Source of the DNA: Ceratotherium simum simum
Lineage: Eukaryota > Chordata > Mammalia > Perissodactyla > Rhinocerotidae
DNA: 64,000 bases
Reading direction: 5' to 3'
NCBI RefSeq assembly: GCF_000283155.1
Contig: NW_004454173.1
Location: 7,437,229 to 7,501,228 of the forward strand
The position numbers were made by a program, and so were the translations under genes. Positions 45,101-55,525 of this stretch are shown piece by piece. The first letter of the stretch is position 1; each line of letters begins with the position of its first letter. The notes under the pieces were generated by a model, which was given only the letters and a program-made list of their open reading frames with translations, was not told where the DNA came from and ran no database searches.

Positions 45101-46135
45101 ACTCAACAATAAGAAAATGAACAACCTGATTAAAAAATGGGCAAAAGACCTGAACTGATGTATATCAAGAAGATATATAGATGACAAGTAAGCATATGAA
45201 AAGATGTTCAACAACATATGCCATTAGGGAATTGTGAATTAAAACAGCAATGAAATACAACTACGCACCTATTAGAATTGCCAAAATCTAAAACACAGAC
45301 AACACCAAATGCTGGCAAGCATATGGAGCAAAAGGAACTCTCATTCATTGCTAGTGGGAATGAAAAATGGTGTTGCTACTTTGAAAGACAGTTTGGCAGT
45401 TTCTTACGTAACTAAACATACTCTTACTGTATGATCCAGCAATCACACTCCTTGGTATTTACTCAAATGAATTGAAAAATATGTGTCCATACAAAAACTT
45501 TCACATGGATGTTTATAGCAGATTTATTCATAATTGTCAAAACTTGGAAGCAACCAAGATGTCCTTTAGTAGGTGAAGGGATAAATAAACTGTGGTCCAT
45601 CCAGACCATGGAATATTATTCAGTGCTAAAAAGAAGTGAGCTGTCAAGTCATGAAAAGGCACGGAGGAAACTTAAACTGTATTACCACATGAAAGAAGCG
45701 GAGCTGAAAAGGTCACATACGGTATGATTCCAACTATATGACATTCTGGAAAAGGCAAAAACTATGAGACAGTAAAAAGGTCATTGGTTGTCTGGGATTG
45801 GGTGTGTGGGAGGAACTAAGAATAAGCAGAACACAGAATTTTTAGGGCAGTGAAAATACTCTGTATGATACCATAATGAAAGATACATTATTATACATCT
45901 GTCAAAAATCATAGAATGTACAATAGCAAGAGTACCCTAATGTAAACTATGGACTTTGGGTGATAATGAAGTGTCTGTGTAGATTTACTGATTGTAACAA
46001 ATGCACCACTCTGGGGCAGAATGTTGATAGTGGGGAAGGTTGTGCATGTGTAGGAACAAGGGGTATATGGGAACTCTCCATACTTTCCACTGAATTTTGT
46101 TGTGAACCTAAAACTATTTTAAAAAATAAAGCTTA

Positions 46136-46325
46136 GGGCCAGCCCGATAGTGATTAAGTTTGCACACTCCACTTTGGCGGCCTGGAGTTCACAGGTTTGG
46201 ATCCCAGGTGCAGACATACACGCCGCTCATCAAGCCATGCTGACGTGGCAACCCACATACAAAATAGAGGAAGATTGGCACAGATGTCAGCTCAGGGCCA
46301 CTTTTCCTTACCAAAAAAAATTAAA
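46136..46325 (+). repeat. ERE SINE, diverged
   Basis: AGGGCCAGCCCGATAGTGAT, ATCCCAGGTGCAGACATACA and CAGATGTCAGCTCAGGGCC. It is shorter and more diverged than the others, and the target duplication is not clear. Confidence 0.85.
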
Positions 46326-46369
46326 AAGTTTATTAATTTTTGAAAAATAGTGAATTTCACCTCACTGGG

Positions 46370-46430
46370 AAAAAAAAGGCAGAGTTTTGGATTTGGCCCC
46401 CAGGCTGTTGTTTGCCAACCTCTGACCTAG
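46370..46430. repeat. Possible DNA transposon relic
   Basis: GGATTTGGCCCCCAGGCTGT followed by TTTGCCAACCTCTGACC resembles the terminal part of a common non-autonomous DNA transposon. Short and uncertain. Confidence 0.35.
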
Positions 46431-46549
46431 ATTCTTGGGAGTAGGCATGTAGCGAGTGTCAAAGTGATATTTGTTTAGCGAGAGTCTCCATGACCAGCTC
46501 CAACAGGCTTATCTTTTTTTGGCCTTCTATTCCTAATCTATCATACACC

Positions 46550-47380
46550 AAGCAAGAACTTTGTTCTTTTTCAAGACTTTGTTCTTTTTAGCTATTTGGG
46601 ACCACTCGCAATTCTATATAAATTTGAGGATCAGCTTTTTCATTTCTGCAAAACAGGCCATTTGAATATTGATAGAGAATGCATTGAATCTGCTAGATTG
46701 TCTTGTGTAGTCTTGCCATCTTAACAATATTAAAGCTTCCAGTCTACAAACATGAGATGTCTTTCCACTTATTTATGTCTTTAATTTCTTGCAGCAACAT
46801 TTTGTAGTTTCCTGTGTACAAGTCTTTTAACTCCTTGGTTAAATTTATTCTGAGGTATTTTATCCTTCTGATGCTACGTAAATTGAATTGTTTTCTTAAC
46901 TTTCTTTTTGTATTATTCATTGCTGGTGTATAGAAACACAACTGATTTTTGCATGTTGATCTTGTATCCTGCAACTTTGCTGAATTTATTAGCACTAGTA
47001 GTATTTTTGTGGGTTCTTAGGATTGTTCTATACATATAGGATCATATCATCTGTGAATAGAGAAAGTTTTACTTTTTCCTTTCCAGTTTGGGTGGCTTTT
47101 ATTTCTTTTTCTTCCTTAACTGCTCTAACCAGCAATTCCAGTACAAAGTTGTATAGCAGTGGTGAAAGTGGGCTTTCTTGTCTTATTCCTAATGTTAGAG
47201 GGAAAGCTTTCAGTATTTCAGTTTCTTTTCTTGAGGTATCTTTCTCTGGCTTTAGTCAGGGTAATAGTGAGGGTAATACTGGCCCTATGAGTTAGGAAGT
47301 GTTCCTTCCTATTCATTTTTTTTGGAAGAGCTTGAGCAGGATTGGTGTTAATTCTTCTTTAAATTTTTAGTAGAATTCTC
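46550..47380 (-). mobile_element. L1 ORF2 fragment, reverse orientation
   Basis: The reverse complement reads as L1 reverse transcriptase and following sequence (AAGTTGCAGGATACAAGATC; AACATTAGGAATAAGACAAG). It meets a sense L1 at about 47380. Frames are broken. Confidence 0.8.
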
Positions 47381-49402
47381 CTATCAAAATTCCAATGGCA
47401 GGGCCGGCCCCGTGCCTTAGTGGTTAAGTGCGCACGCTCTGCTACTGGTGGCCTGGGTTCGGATCCCAGGCGCACGCCGACGCACCGCTTCTCTGGCCAT
47501 GCTGAGGCCGCGTCCCACATACAGCAACTAGAAGAATGTGCAGCTATGACATACAACTATCTACTGGGGCTTTTGGGGAAAAAAAAAAAGGAGGCAGATT
47601 GGCAATAGATGTTAGCTCAGAGCCGGTCTTTCTCAGCAAAAACGAGGAGGATTAGCACGGATGTTAGCTCAGGGCTGATCTCCCTCACAAAAAGAAAAAG
47701 AAAAAAAAATTCCAATGGTATCATAGAAATAGAAAAAACAACTTGTATGGAAGTATAAAAGACCTCGAATAGCCAAAGCAATTTTGAGAAAGAAGAACAA
47801 AGCTGGAGACAGCACACTTCCTGATTTCAAACTATATTACAAAGTCATAGTAATCAAACAGCATGGTATTGGCATAAATACAGACACACAGATCAATAGA
47901 ACAGAATAGAGAGCCCAAAAATAAACCCACACATATATGGTCAATTCATTTACAGCAAAGGAGCCAAGCCAACAGGGAAAGGACAGTCTGCTCAACAAAT
48001 GGTGTTGGGAAAATTGGACAGCCACATGCAAAAGAATGAAACTGGGCCACTTTCTTACACCATACCCAAAAATTAACTCGAAATGGGTTAAAGATTGGAA
48101 TATAACACCTGAAACCATAAAATTCCTAGGAGAAAACATAGGCAGTAAGCTCCTTGACATTGGTCTTGATGAAGATTTTTTGGATTTGACACCAAAAGCA
48201 AAGGCAACAAAAGCAAAAATAAACAAATGGGACTATATCAAACTAAAAGCTTTTGCACAGCAAAGGAAACCATTAACAAAATGGAAAGCAACCTACCAAA
48301 TGGGAGAAAATATTTGTAAATCGTATTATCTGATATGAAGTTAATATCCAAAATATATAAAGAATCATATAACTCAATAGCAAAAAAACAATCTGATTAA
48401 AAAATGGGCAGAGGATCTGAATAGACATTTTTCCAAAGAAAACATACAGATGGCCAACAGGTACATGAATAGTGCTCAACATCACTAAGCATCAGGGAAA
48501 TGCAAATCAAAACCATGAGATATCACCTCACACCTGTTAGAATGGGTATTATCAAAAAGACAAGAGATAACAAGTGTTGGCGAGGATGTGGAGAAAAGGG
48601 AACCCTTGTTCACTGTTGGTAGGAATATAAATTGGTGCAACTACTATGGAAAACAGTGTGGAGGTTCCTCAAAAAATTAGCGGGAGCACTACCATATGAT
48701 CCAGCAATACCATTTTTGGGTATTTATCTGAAGGAACAAAATCACTATCTTGAAAAGATATATGTACCCCATGTTAATTCACTGCAGCATTATTTACAAT
48801 AGGCAAGACATTGAAACAATCTAAGCGTCCATAGACAGATGAATGGATAAAGAAGATGTGGTATACAGATACAATGGAATATTATTGAGCCATAAAATAT
48901 AAGGAAATCCTGCCATTTGTGACAACATAGATGGATCTTGAGGGCATTTTGCTAAGTGAAATAAGTCAAACAGAGAAAGACAAATACCATATGATCTCAC
49001 TTATATGTGGAATCTAAAACAAAACAAAAAAATGAACTCATAGATACTGAGAACGGATTGGTGGTTGCCAGAAGCAGGCGGTGGGAATGGGTGAAATGGG
49101 TGAAGGTAGTCAAAAGATACAAAATTCTAGTTTTAAAATAAATAAGTCGTGGGGATGTAATGTTCAGCATGGTGACTATAGTTAATAATACTGTGTTGTG
49201 TATTTGCAAGTTGCTAAGAGAGTAGATCTTAAAAGTTCTCATTACAAGAAAAAACAAAAATTTGTAACTGTGTGTGGTGATGGATGTTAACTAAACTTAT
49301 TGTGATTATTTCACAATATATACAAATATCAAATCATTATATTGTACACCTAAAACTAACATAGTGTTATATGTCAATTGTATCTCAATAAAAAAAAATG
49401 TG
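47381..49402 (+). mobile_element. L1 ORF2 3' half and 3' UTR
   Basis: Starts CTATCAAAATTCCAATGG, is split by an ERE, continues through ORF2 (a 133-codon open piece at 47937-48338) and ends TCAATTGTATCTCAATAAAA plus poly-A. Stops remain; inactive. Confidence 0.85.
47399..47705 (+). repeat. ERE SINE (long type) inside L1
   Basis: The head is CAGGGCCGGCCCCGTGCCTT, with the GACATACAACTATCTACTGG segment followed by further GATGTTAGC units. The flanks AAAATTCCAATGG are at 47386-47398 and 47706-47718. Confidence 0.95.
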
Positions 49403-51145
49403 ATGAAGTACTCAGAAAAAAAAAGATGTCTCCCATCTATAGTTGGGAAGATACTCACATGGACCCACAAAGCAGAGTGTCAGCAACAACCACAACACAT
49501 CTGCCCTAATGCTTTGCCTCTACTCCCACTTGTCCATAACTGATTCCTTCAGAATCAATTGTGGAAACCTCACTGCTTCCACCCCCTATTGCAAGAACAT
49601 CAAGTTTGGTGTCAAGGCTTCTGTCTCCAAGGTTTCCAGTTTGCAGGATGCAAGACCGTCACTGGTTTCCTGAAGAAGGAAGGAGAGCTTTTACTCCTTC
49701 CCCCAGGCCTTATGTCCTGTTTTCTGTGCTCAGTCTCACAAAGGCTTGTGTAAACTTACCAGATCCTATCAGCCCCAAACCGTTCTCTCCACAAGAACAG
49801 CAAACCAGCCTTAGGACCAGGTAGGGACAGCAGGCACCATTGATACCCTGAATCATCTTCCCAGCACAAGCCCCCAACCAAAGTTTATGAAGGGACACTG
49901 ATGCGGACTGGGACTGGGGCAGTGGGACATAGTGTCTACACTACCTTAGTCTAGGCTTGGCAGTCAGAAATGTACCTTTTCATCAGTACCTGGGCTGAGG
50001 CAACACAGAAACTTAGATTTCAGACGGCAAAGCTGATGACCATGCTTCCCCCTTGTAAAAGGCACTTTTGCTCAATTCAAAGCACCCTGGGTAAAACTAC
50101 CTACTGTCTGTCAGGGGCCTCCTTAAAAAAAGGCTTTTATTACTAAATTTTGCATCCTTTAGTGAAAACATTGATGAATGAGTCAGCACCGCCCTCTACT
50201 GGATGATATGTGTTCATTACTCAATAGTTGTGTCCAAGATGGTTTAAATAGAATTTTTGATATTTTTTCTTAATTTCAATGAGACATGTATGGAAACCAG
50301 GACATCTGAGCTGTCTGGATATTCCTCCATGCCTATTAATACGGTCAAATAAAATGTTCCTCAAAAAGAAGGCTTCATGTTCTAATTTTGAGAATTGTAA
50401 GTTTAAAAAATGAGTTTCTATGCATTAACAACAAAGAGAAAGAGTCAGACAGAAAGCCAGAGGGAGAGACAGAGAGACAGAGAGAGAGACAGAGAGACAG
50501 AGAGAGAGACAGAGAGAGAGAGGCAGAGAATGAGAGTCAGTTCTCATCAGAGTAAATGGGGACTGGTTTCCTACTCGGCAGCCTCAAAAATAAACTCAAG
50601 TAAATGCCTTCTTTCTGACATCACCAGCTGCAGTTATCACAATGCGCATGCTAATTCTAGCACATAGGATAAACTTTTTATCTTCTTGAGACAAAATTTA
50701 AGCTGTAAGCTTGGTCAACTATAACGGTTGGTTCTCCTGCTGTGAAAATGTCATGCTTCTATCAATGCAAATTAAATGGTGATTGGCTGGGAGTCAGCCA
50801 GTGAACTGTTGTACCCAACATAGTAACAGCATTAAAACGAACTGAAAAATAGCCCAAACTTTGATTTATAAGATAAGAAAAATAAACAATAATTAAAAGA
50901 TACTACTACACGAGTAACTTTTACAAAAGCTAAAAAGAAAAAAAAAAAGAAAGAAAGAAAAAGAAAAAGGAACATGGAATATAAATTAAACTGTATGCCA
51001 TAAATTATCGTAACGAGAATACCTGGCTGCAGTCTTAATAAGTCAAATGCAAATGCAGACTGAGTCATCATGTCTGAGTTAAGGCTCCCAAACCAGGCTC
51101 TCCAGCCCTGTCCTCCATCATCTCTCCCAGAAGGAGCCTCAGATC
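49403..51145. other. Intergenic with GA-rich simple repeat
   Basis: About 50446-50533 is an (AGAGAC)n / (GA)n tract, and about 50935-50970 is A/AAAG-rich. The rest shows no recognised gene or repeat; open frames of 62-87 codons near 49440-49900 have no family features. Confidence 0.6.
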
Positions 51146-51350
51146 CTGGAAAGAGCTCGGGCTTTGGCATAGAAAGCCTGGATTCAAATGCCAGCTCTGC
51201 CATTGTGTGGCTTTGAGAAGGACCTTGCTTTCTTTATCCGTAAGGTGGAGGTAATAATACACAACTCACAGAGTCTGAGGAAAATTAAATGAAATAAAGC
51301 AAGTAAATCTCTTAACACAGTATCTGGCATATATCAGGCTTTCAATAACA
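51146..51350 (+). repeat. MIR SINE
   Basis: AAAGCCTGGATTCAAATGCC, CTCTGCCATTGTGTGGC and CAGTATCTGGCATATATCAG in MIR order. Confidence 0.8.
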
Positions 51351-51764
51351 ATATGTTTTTCTCTTTTTCCCTTCCCTCCAAACTCCTATACCCACTTGGT
51401 TACTGGACAACTCCCGGTGACATGCAGGCCATCATTTCCAAGCAACATGTCTAACAGTCTTCCAGCTCCATGTTCTCTTTCCTAATTACTGCCACCATTA
51501 CTCACCTAGTTGTCCAAGTCAGACACTTGAACATCACCCTAGATGCCATTCTCCCACTCACCTCCACAAGTGCTTGAAAAACTCCTTCTCTGCCGTCAAG
51601 ACTCAGTTCAGATGTCACCAATCCTGAGAAAAGCCTAGATTTCTCTGCTGCTCTCACGCCGAGTTAAGTTCTTGATCTGGTTCCGTGTTCCCAAAGTACC
51701 AAATACACACATCTATTAGAGAACTAGTTACACCATGTTGTTGTGACTTGTTTCTCTTTGCCAC

Positions 51765-51880
51765 TGGGCTGTGGGTAATTTTAGAGCAGAGATTGTGTCT
51801 TATTCAAAGTTTTACCCCTAAGTTCTAACATTGTACCTGCCACATGAAGTTGCTGAAAAACATTTGTGGAATAAATGAAT
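51765..51880 (+). repeat. L2 3' end
   Basis: AGAGCAGAGATTGTGTCTTA and ACATTTGTGGAATAAATGAA match the L2 3' terminus. Confidence 0.65.
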
Positions 51881-52604
51881 ATAGGGAGGCACAGATTAAT
51901 GTATATGTTGTTGGAGTTTCTGAAATGCTAACCTCACCCCTTTTCTCTATGGAGCAATAGAGTTTAGGAGTCAGACGGAGAATATCACATGGACCTACAA
52001 GCCAGGATCAGGCTTCCTATTCCTTCCCCCAGGTTTAGATTTCTAGATCCTGGAAGTCAGGCAAGGTTTGCTGAGCAGCCACCTTCCCCTGGGGGAAGTG
52101 GCCGCTTGCCTCATCCCTATCAAACCCAGAGTAGAGACAGGCCCGCCTCTGGAAGATCACACTTGGGCCTTGACCCAGCTGTGCTCACCCACAGAATCAG
52201 GGGCAGAGGAAAATGCATGATTTTGCAGGCAGGGCAGTTCTAAAAATGAGAAAGCATACATTAGTGCAAGTTGTCCTGTGCAGGGTGCCGGCTGAGGGGC
52301 AGGTGGGGGCTGAAATCCAACCCACACTCTACTAGACAAGCTGGGCATGCTGGTTTGAGTCTGCATTGCATAAAGTACCGTCTGCTCATCAAGCCCCGTG
52401 GTCAGAGGGCTGTGTTCACCCAGAGGGGAACTTTTGTCTCATTTGTACAGAAACTCCATGTGAACACACGGAACTCTGCTAAATATGCTTTCCTCAAATC
52501 TCCCCAGTCAGGGGAGTCTTTGCTCCTCCCCTGGAGAAGAATATAAGAGAGGAAGGAAGGACAGAAACTCCCTTCCCAAAGATTCCAAAAGGGTGGACAC
52601 TTCA
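51881..52604. other. Intergenic, moderately GC-rich
   Basis: No repeat or gene was recognised. Several overlapping short open frames on both strands look like chance. Confidence 0.55.
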
Positions 52605-52803
52605 TGTTTTTTTTCTTTTGGTGAGGAAGATTGGCCCTGAGCTAACACCTGCGCCAATCTTCCTCTAGTTTGCATATGGGACGCCACCACAGCATGGCTT
52701 GACCAGCGGTGAGTAGGTCCACGCCCAGGATCCAACCGGCGAAACCCGGGCGGCGGAGCAGAGTGTGCGAACTTAACCACTATGCCGCCACCGGGCCAGC
52801 CCC
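52605..52803 (-). repeat. ERE SINE, reverse orientation
   Basis: TTTTCTTTTGGTGAGGAAGA to GGGCCAGCCCC, a reverse copy with one 3' unit. Confidence 0.9.
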
Positions 52804-52864
52804 AGAACGTTTCATTTTTATGAGCTAGGAGAGGAAGGAAAGAATTCTCCCTAAGAAAAATAGG

Positions 52865-53075
52865 TGGTGAGAAGAGAATTAGCATTAATTGAACATCGAC
52901 TATGTGCCAGACACTGGGCCACATGATTTGGATAAACCATTTTATATTATTCAAACGAGTCTGTAAAAATTGATATCTTCAAATGAATATACTGAGGATT
53001 AGAGCCAGGCGACCACACATGCAAAAGTGATGACACTTGGATCCAAAGCCCTTCATCTCACCGCCACCCCATGAT
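52865..53075 (-). repeat. MIR-type relic, reverse orientation
   Basis: TGAACATCGACTATGTGCCA, ACTGAGGATTAGAGCCAGGC and TTGGATCCAAAGCCCTTCAT follow reverse MIR order. Confidence 0.6.
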
Positions 53076-53469
53076 ACTCTACTCTTCCAACAGAAGGTCG
53101 TACTAGCCGTGACTTATTCTTTAGTATTTCCGTGAACTAAAGAGCATGCAGTTGAACAACACAGACACAGCTATTATCCCGAAGATCTGAACTGAGAAAC
53201 ACCATCATGGTAGCACCCAGTTTTCAAACAGGTGCATTCCAAAAGTTCATTCCAAGACTAGAACAAAGCAAATATTTTTTCTAAGTTATAAATGAAGGTT
53301 AGGTTCTTGGGCTAACTCACAAAATTGTGTTTAGCGTGGTTCGGAACCCTTAGTCCTGAAATATAGCTTCTCTGATCCTCTGTGAACACTGAGTCCTACT
53401 GGATGCAGAGGAATATAAATGAAGGGTCTGTGTAAAAAGTCGTACAAATAAGGTTTTGAAAATCTTTAT

Positions 53470-53690
53470 GGCAAGGTTTCTCAATCCCAGCACTACCAAC
53501 ATTTTGGGCCAAATAATTCTTTGTTGTAGGAAACTGTCTGGTGCTTTGTAGCATATTTAGCAGCAATCTCTGGCCTCGACCCACTGAATGCCAGTATCAA
53601 CATACCCTCACCAGTTTTCTGTTTACAGCCAAAGAAATATCCCCTGTGCGACCAAAATCACTCTCCATTGAGACTTTGGAATGCAGTGGT
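53470..53690 (+). repeat. hAT-type non-autonomous DNA transposon (MER20-like)
   Basis: AAGGTTTCTCAATCCCAGCA, CATTTTGGGCCAAATAATTC and CCCACTGAATGCCAG follow the order of a common hAT-derived repeat. The exact family is not confirmed. Confidence 0.6.
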
Positions 53691-54500
53691 CTCTGAACAA
53701 TGGCTTACAGCCACTTCAGTTTTCTGCAACTCTCAAAGGTCAGAAACCCAGGTTTCTGTGGAGAAACTACTAATATACAAAAACACATAACATTTTAAAA
53801 AGTAAAACACAAGTTTTGAGGGATTATTTGTAATATCTATAAAGATTTAATACCTTTAAAGATCTAGATATTTTTAATACCTAAAAAGATTTAACACTAT
53901 GTTCTTAAAAAAGGAATCATTGAAAATTGGTTTTCAGTCTCAAATAAAATATACCAATCCCCAGAACAGGCTAAGATATTTTAGGTGAATTATGATACGC
54001 TTGTTTCCAGGTGGTGATTTGGCATCAACAATGGGCCTTTTCTTTGGCAGTAAACTGAAAAATGTGGGTGTGGACATAATGAAGCAATTGTACAGTTGGA
54101 AATAGTGAATAACTCACACCCTCATAGAGAAAGGGTCACGCTACCTTCACAGCATAGGCCAAAAAAATTCCTGTAAGGCTAAGCCACAGGGAAAAGTTCC
54201 CGATTCCACAAAATACTTTGAGTCTCTACTGTTTTCTTTCATCCCACTATTCTGTGCTTTCAAATGAATAAAAAGTGAAGTTTCCTTCACAGACCATCAG
54301 GCTAATGCCTAACTGCCCCCTGAGGATGTCCAATCTCTCTTTTATATGAAAATTAAAATTCTTATCTGATCACCTTCAAAATCTCCATTCAAAGATGAAT
54401 ACAGAGGTAGCGAGCTCTCGTAGCTCTCTAGATGTTACACAAAGCAGAGGAAGGAATCAAATTTCAGGAGTCTTGTCTCCTGAGTCTTCTGTAGACATTG
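53691..54500. other. Intergenic
   Basis: No gene or clear repeat. A short imperfect repetition of AATACCTNNAAAGAT occurs near 53850-53895. Confidence 0.55.
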
Positions 54501-54503
54501 TTA

Positions 54504-55156
54504 CATTAGTTCCCCTTTATCCATGGGGAACACATTCCAAGACCCCCAGTGGATGCCTGAAACCACAGATAGTACCAAACCCTACACATACTACATTTTT
54601 TCCTATACATTCATACCTATGATAAAGTTTAATTTATAAATTAGGCACAGTAAGAGATTAACAACAATAACTAATAATAAAATAGAACAATTACAACAAT
54701 ATATATGTAATTAAAGTCACCGTAGATCTCAGCATATTTTTTTTTTTCCATCCTTATTTAGTGGAGAACTTTCACCTTGTCACTTAAAGGAAGCACTCTA
54801 TGGCTTCTCTTTGACATATCCGAATTGCCAGCATCACTACTTTTGCACTTTGGGGGCATTATTAAGTAAAATAAGGGTGCCTTGAAGACAAGCACTGTGA
54901 TACGGTGACAGTCGATCTGATAACCGACAGCTGCTAAGTGACTAACAGTCAGGTATTGTATACAGTGTGGATCCAAAGAGATGATTCACATCCAGGGGGA
55001 ACTATGAGAGATTTCATCACGCTACTCAAAACGGTGTGCAACTTAAAACTTATGAATTGTGTATTTCTGGAATTTTCCATTTAATATTTTCAGACTGCAG
55101 TTGACCGCAGGTAACTGAAACAGCAGAAAGCAAAACCACAGATAAGGGATGACTAC
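54504..55156 (-). mobile_element. Tigger-type (Tc1/mariner, pogo) DNA transposon with transposase remnant
   Basis: The left end TAGTTCCCCTTTATCCATGG and the right end CACAGATAAGGGATGACTA are inverted repeats with TA at the outer edges. The reverse strand codes for MPPKCKSSDAGNSDMSKRSH and LPLSDKVKVLH near 54758-54860, matching the start of Tigger transposases, which have a CENP-B-like DNA-binding head. The catalytic DDE part is missing, so this is an internally deleted copy. Confidence 0.82.
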
Positions 55157-55319
55157 CGTATACATTCTCTACCTAAAAGCTGAATTCTGGGAGCTGTTAC
55201 CGTTAAACTGACGTCTCTCTTCAGCCACATCCCCAAATACTAAAGCTTTCCAAGAGAGTGGAAAACATTCACAGTTTGTATATAAGTGGAGCAGAGTGGG
55301 TAAGGGTGGGAACTCTGGA

Positions 55320-55525
55320 CCCAGATCTGGACCCGGCTCCAGAATCTCGGTGGGGACCCTCGGGACCCTCACCTCAACCCCTGTGTACCTGTTTCCTCAT
55401 CTACCCAGTGGAGATAATAGCAGTGCCTCCTTCTTAAGGCAGTTATGAGGAATAAATGAGTTAATATTTGTAAAGTGCGCAGAATGGTGTCTAAGATCTA
55501 ACAAGTGCTATAAAAGTATTTGTTA
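55320..55525 (+). repeat. MIR SINE
   Basis: CCTGTTTCCTCATCTACCCA, ATAATAGCAGTGCCTCCTTC and TAAATGAGTTAATATTTGTA follow MIR order. Confidence 0.75.

Larger units (their letters stand above)
39191..46134 (+). mobile_element. Old L1 (ORF1-ORF2 junction to 3' end) with nested insertions
   Basis: Host L1 pieces at 39191-39356, 39880-40177 and about 42133-46134 follow one another in L1 order: pre-ORF2, endonuclease (TGTCAATGGTCTAAATGCAC), reverse transcriptase (about 43300-44100) and the 3' end near AACCTAAAACTATTTTAAAA. The longest open piece, 106 codons at 43775-44095, includes FPDD where active L1 has F/YADD. It is split by a solo LTR, an ERE and a younger L1 that itself carries an ERE. Many stops; inactive. 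Confidence 0.8.

Noticed and set aside
50446..50533. Regular AGAGAC units considered as a CRISPR-like or minisatellite array
   Set aside because: Simple GA-rich microsatellite with no spacers; this is a vertebrate genome.
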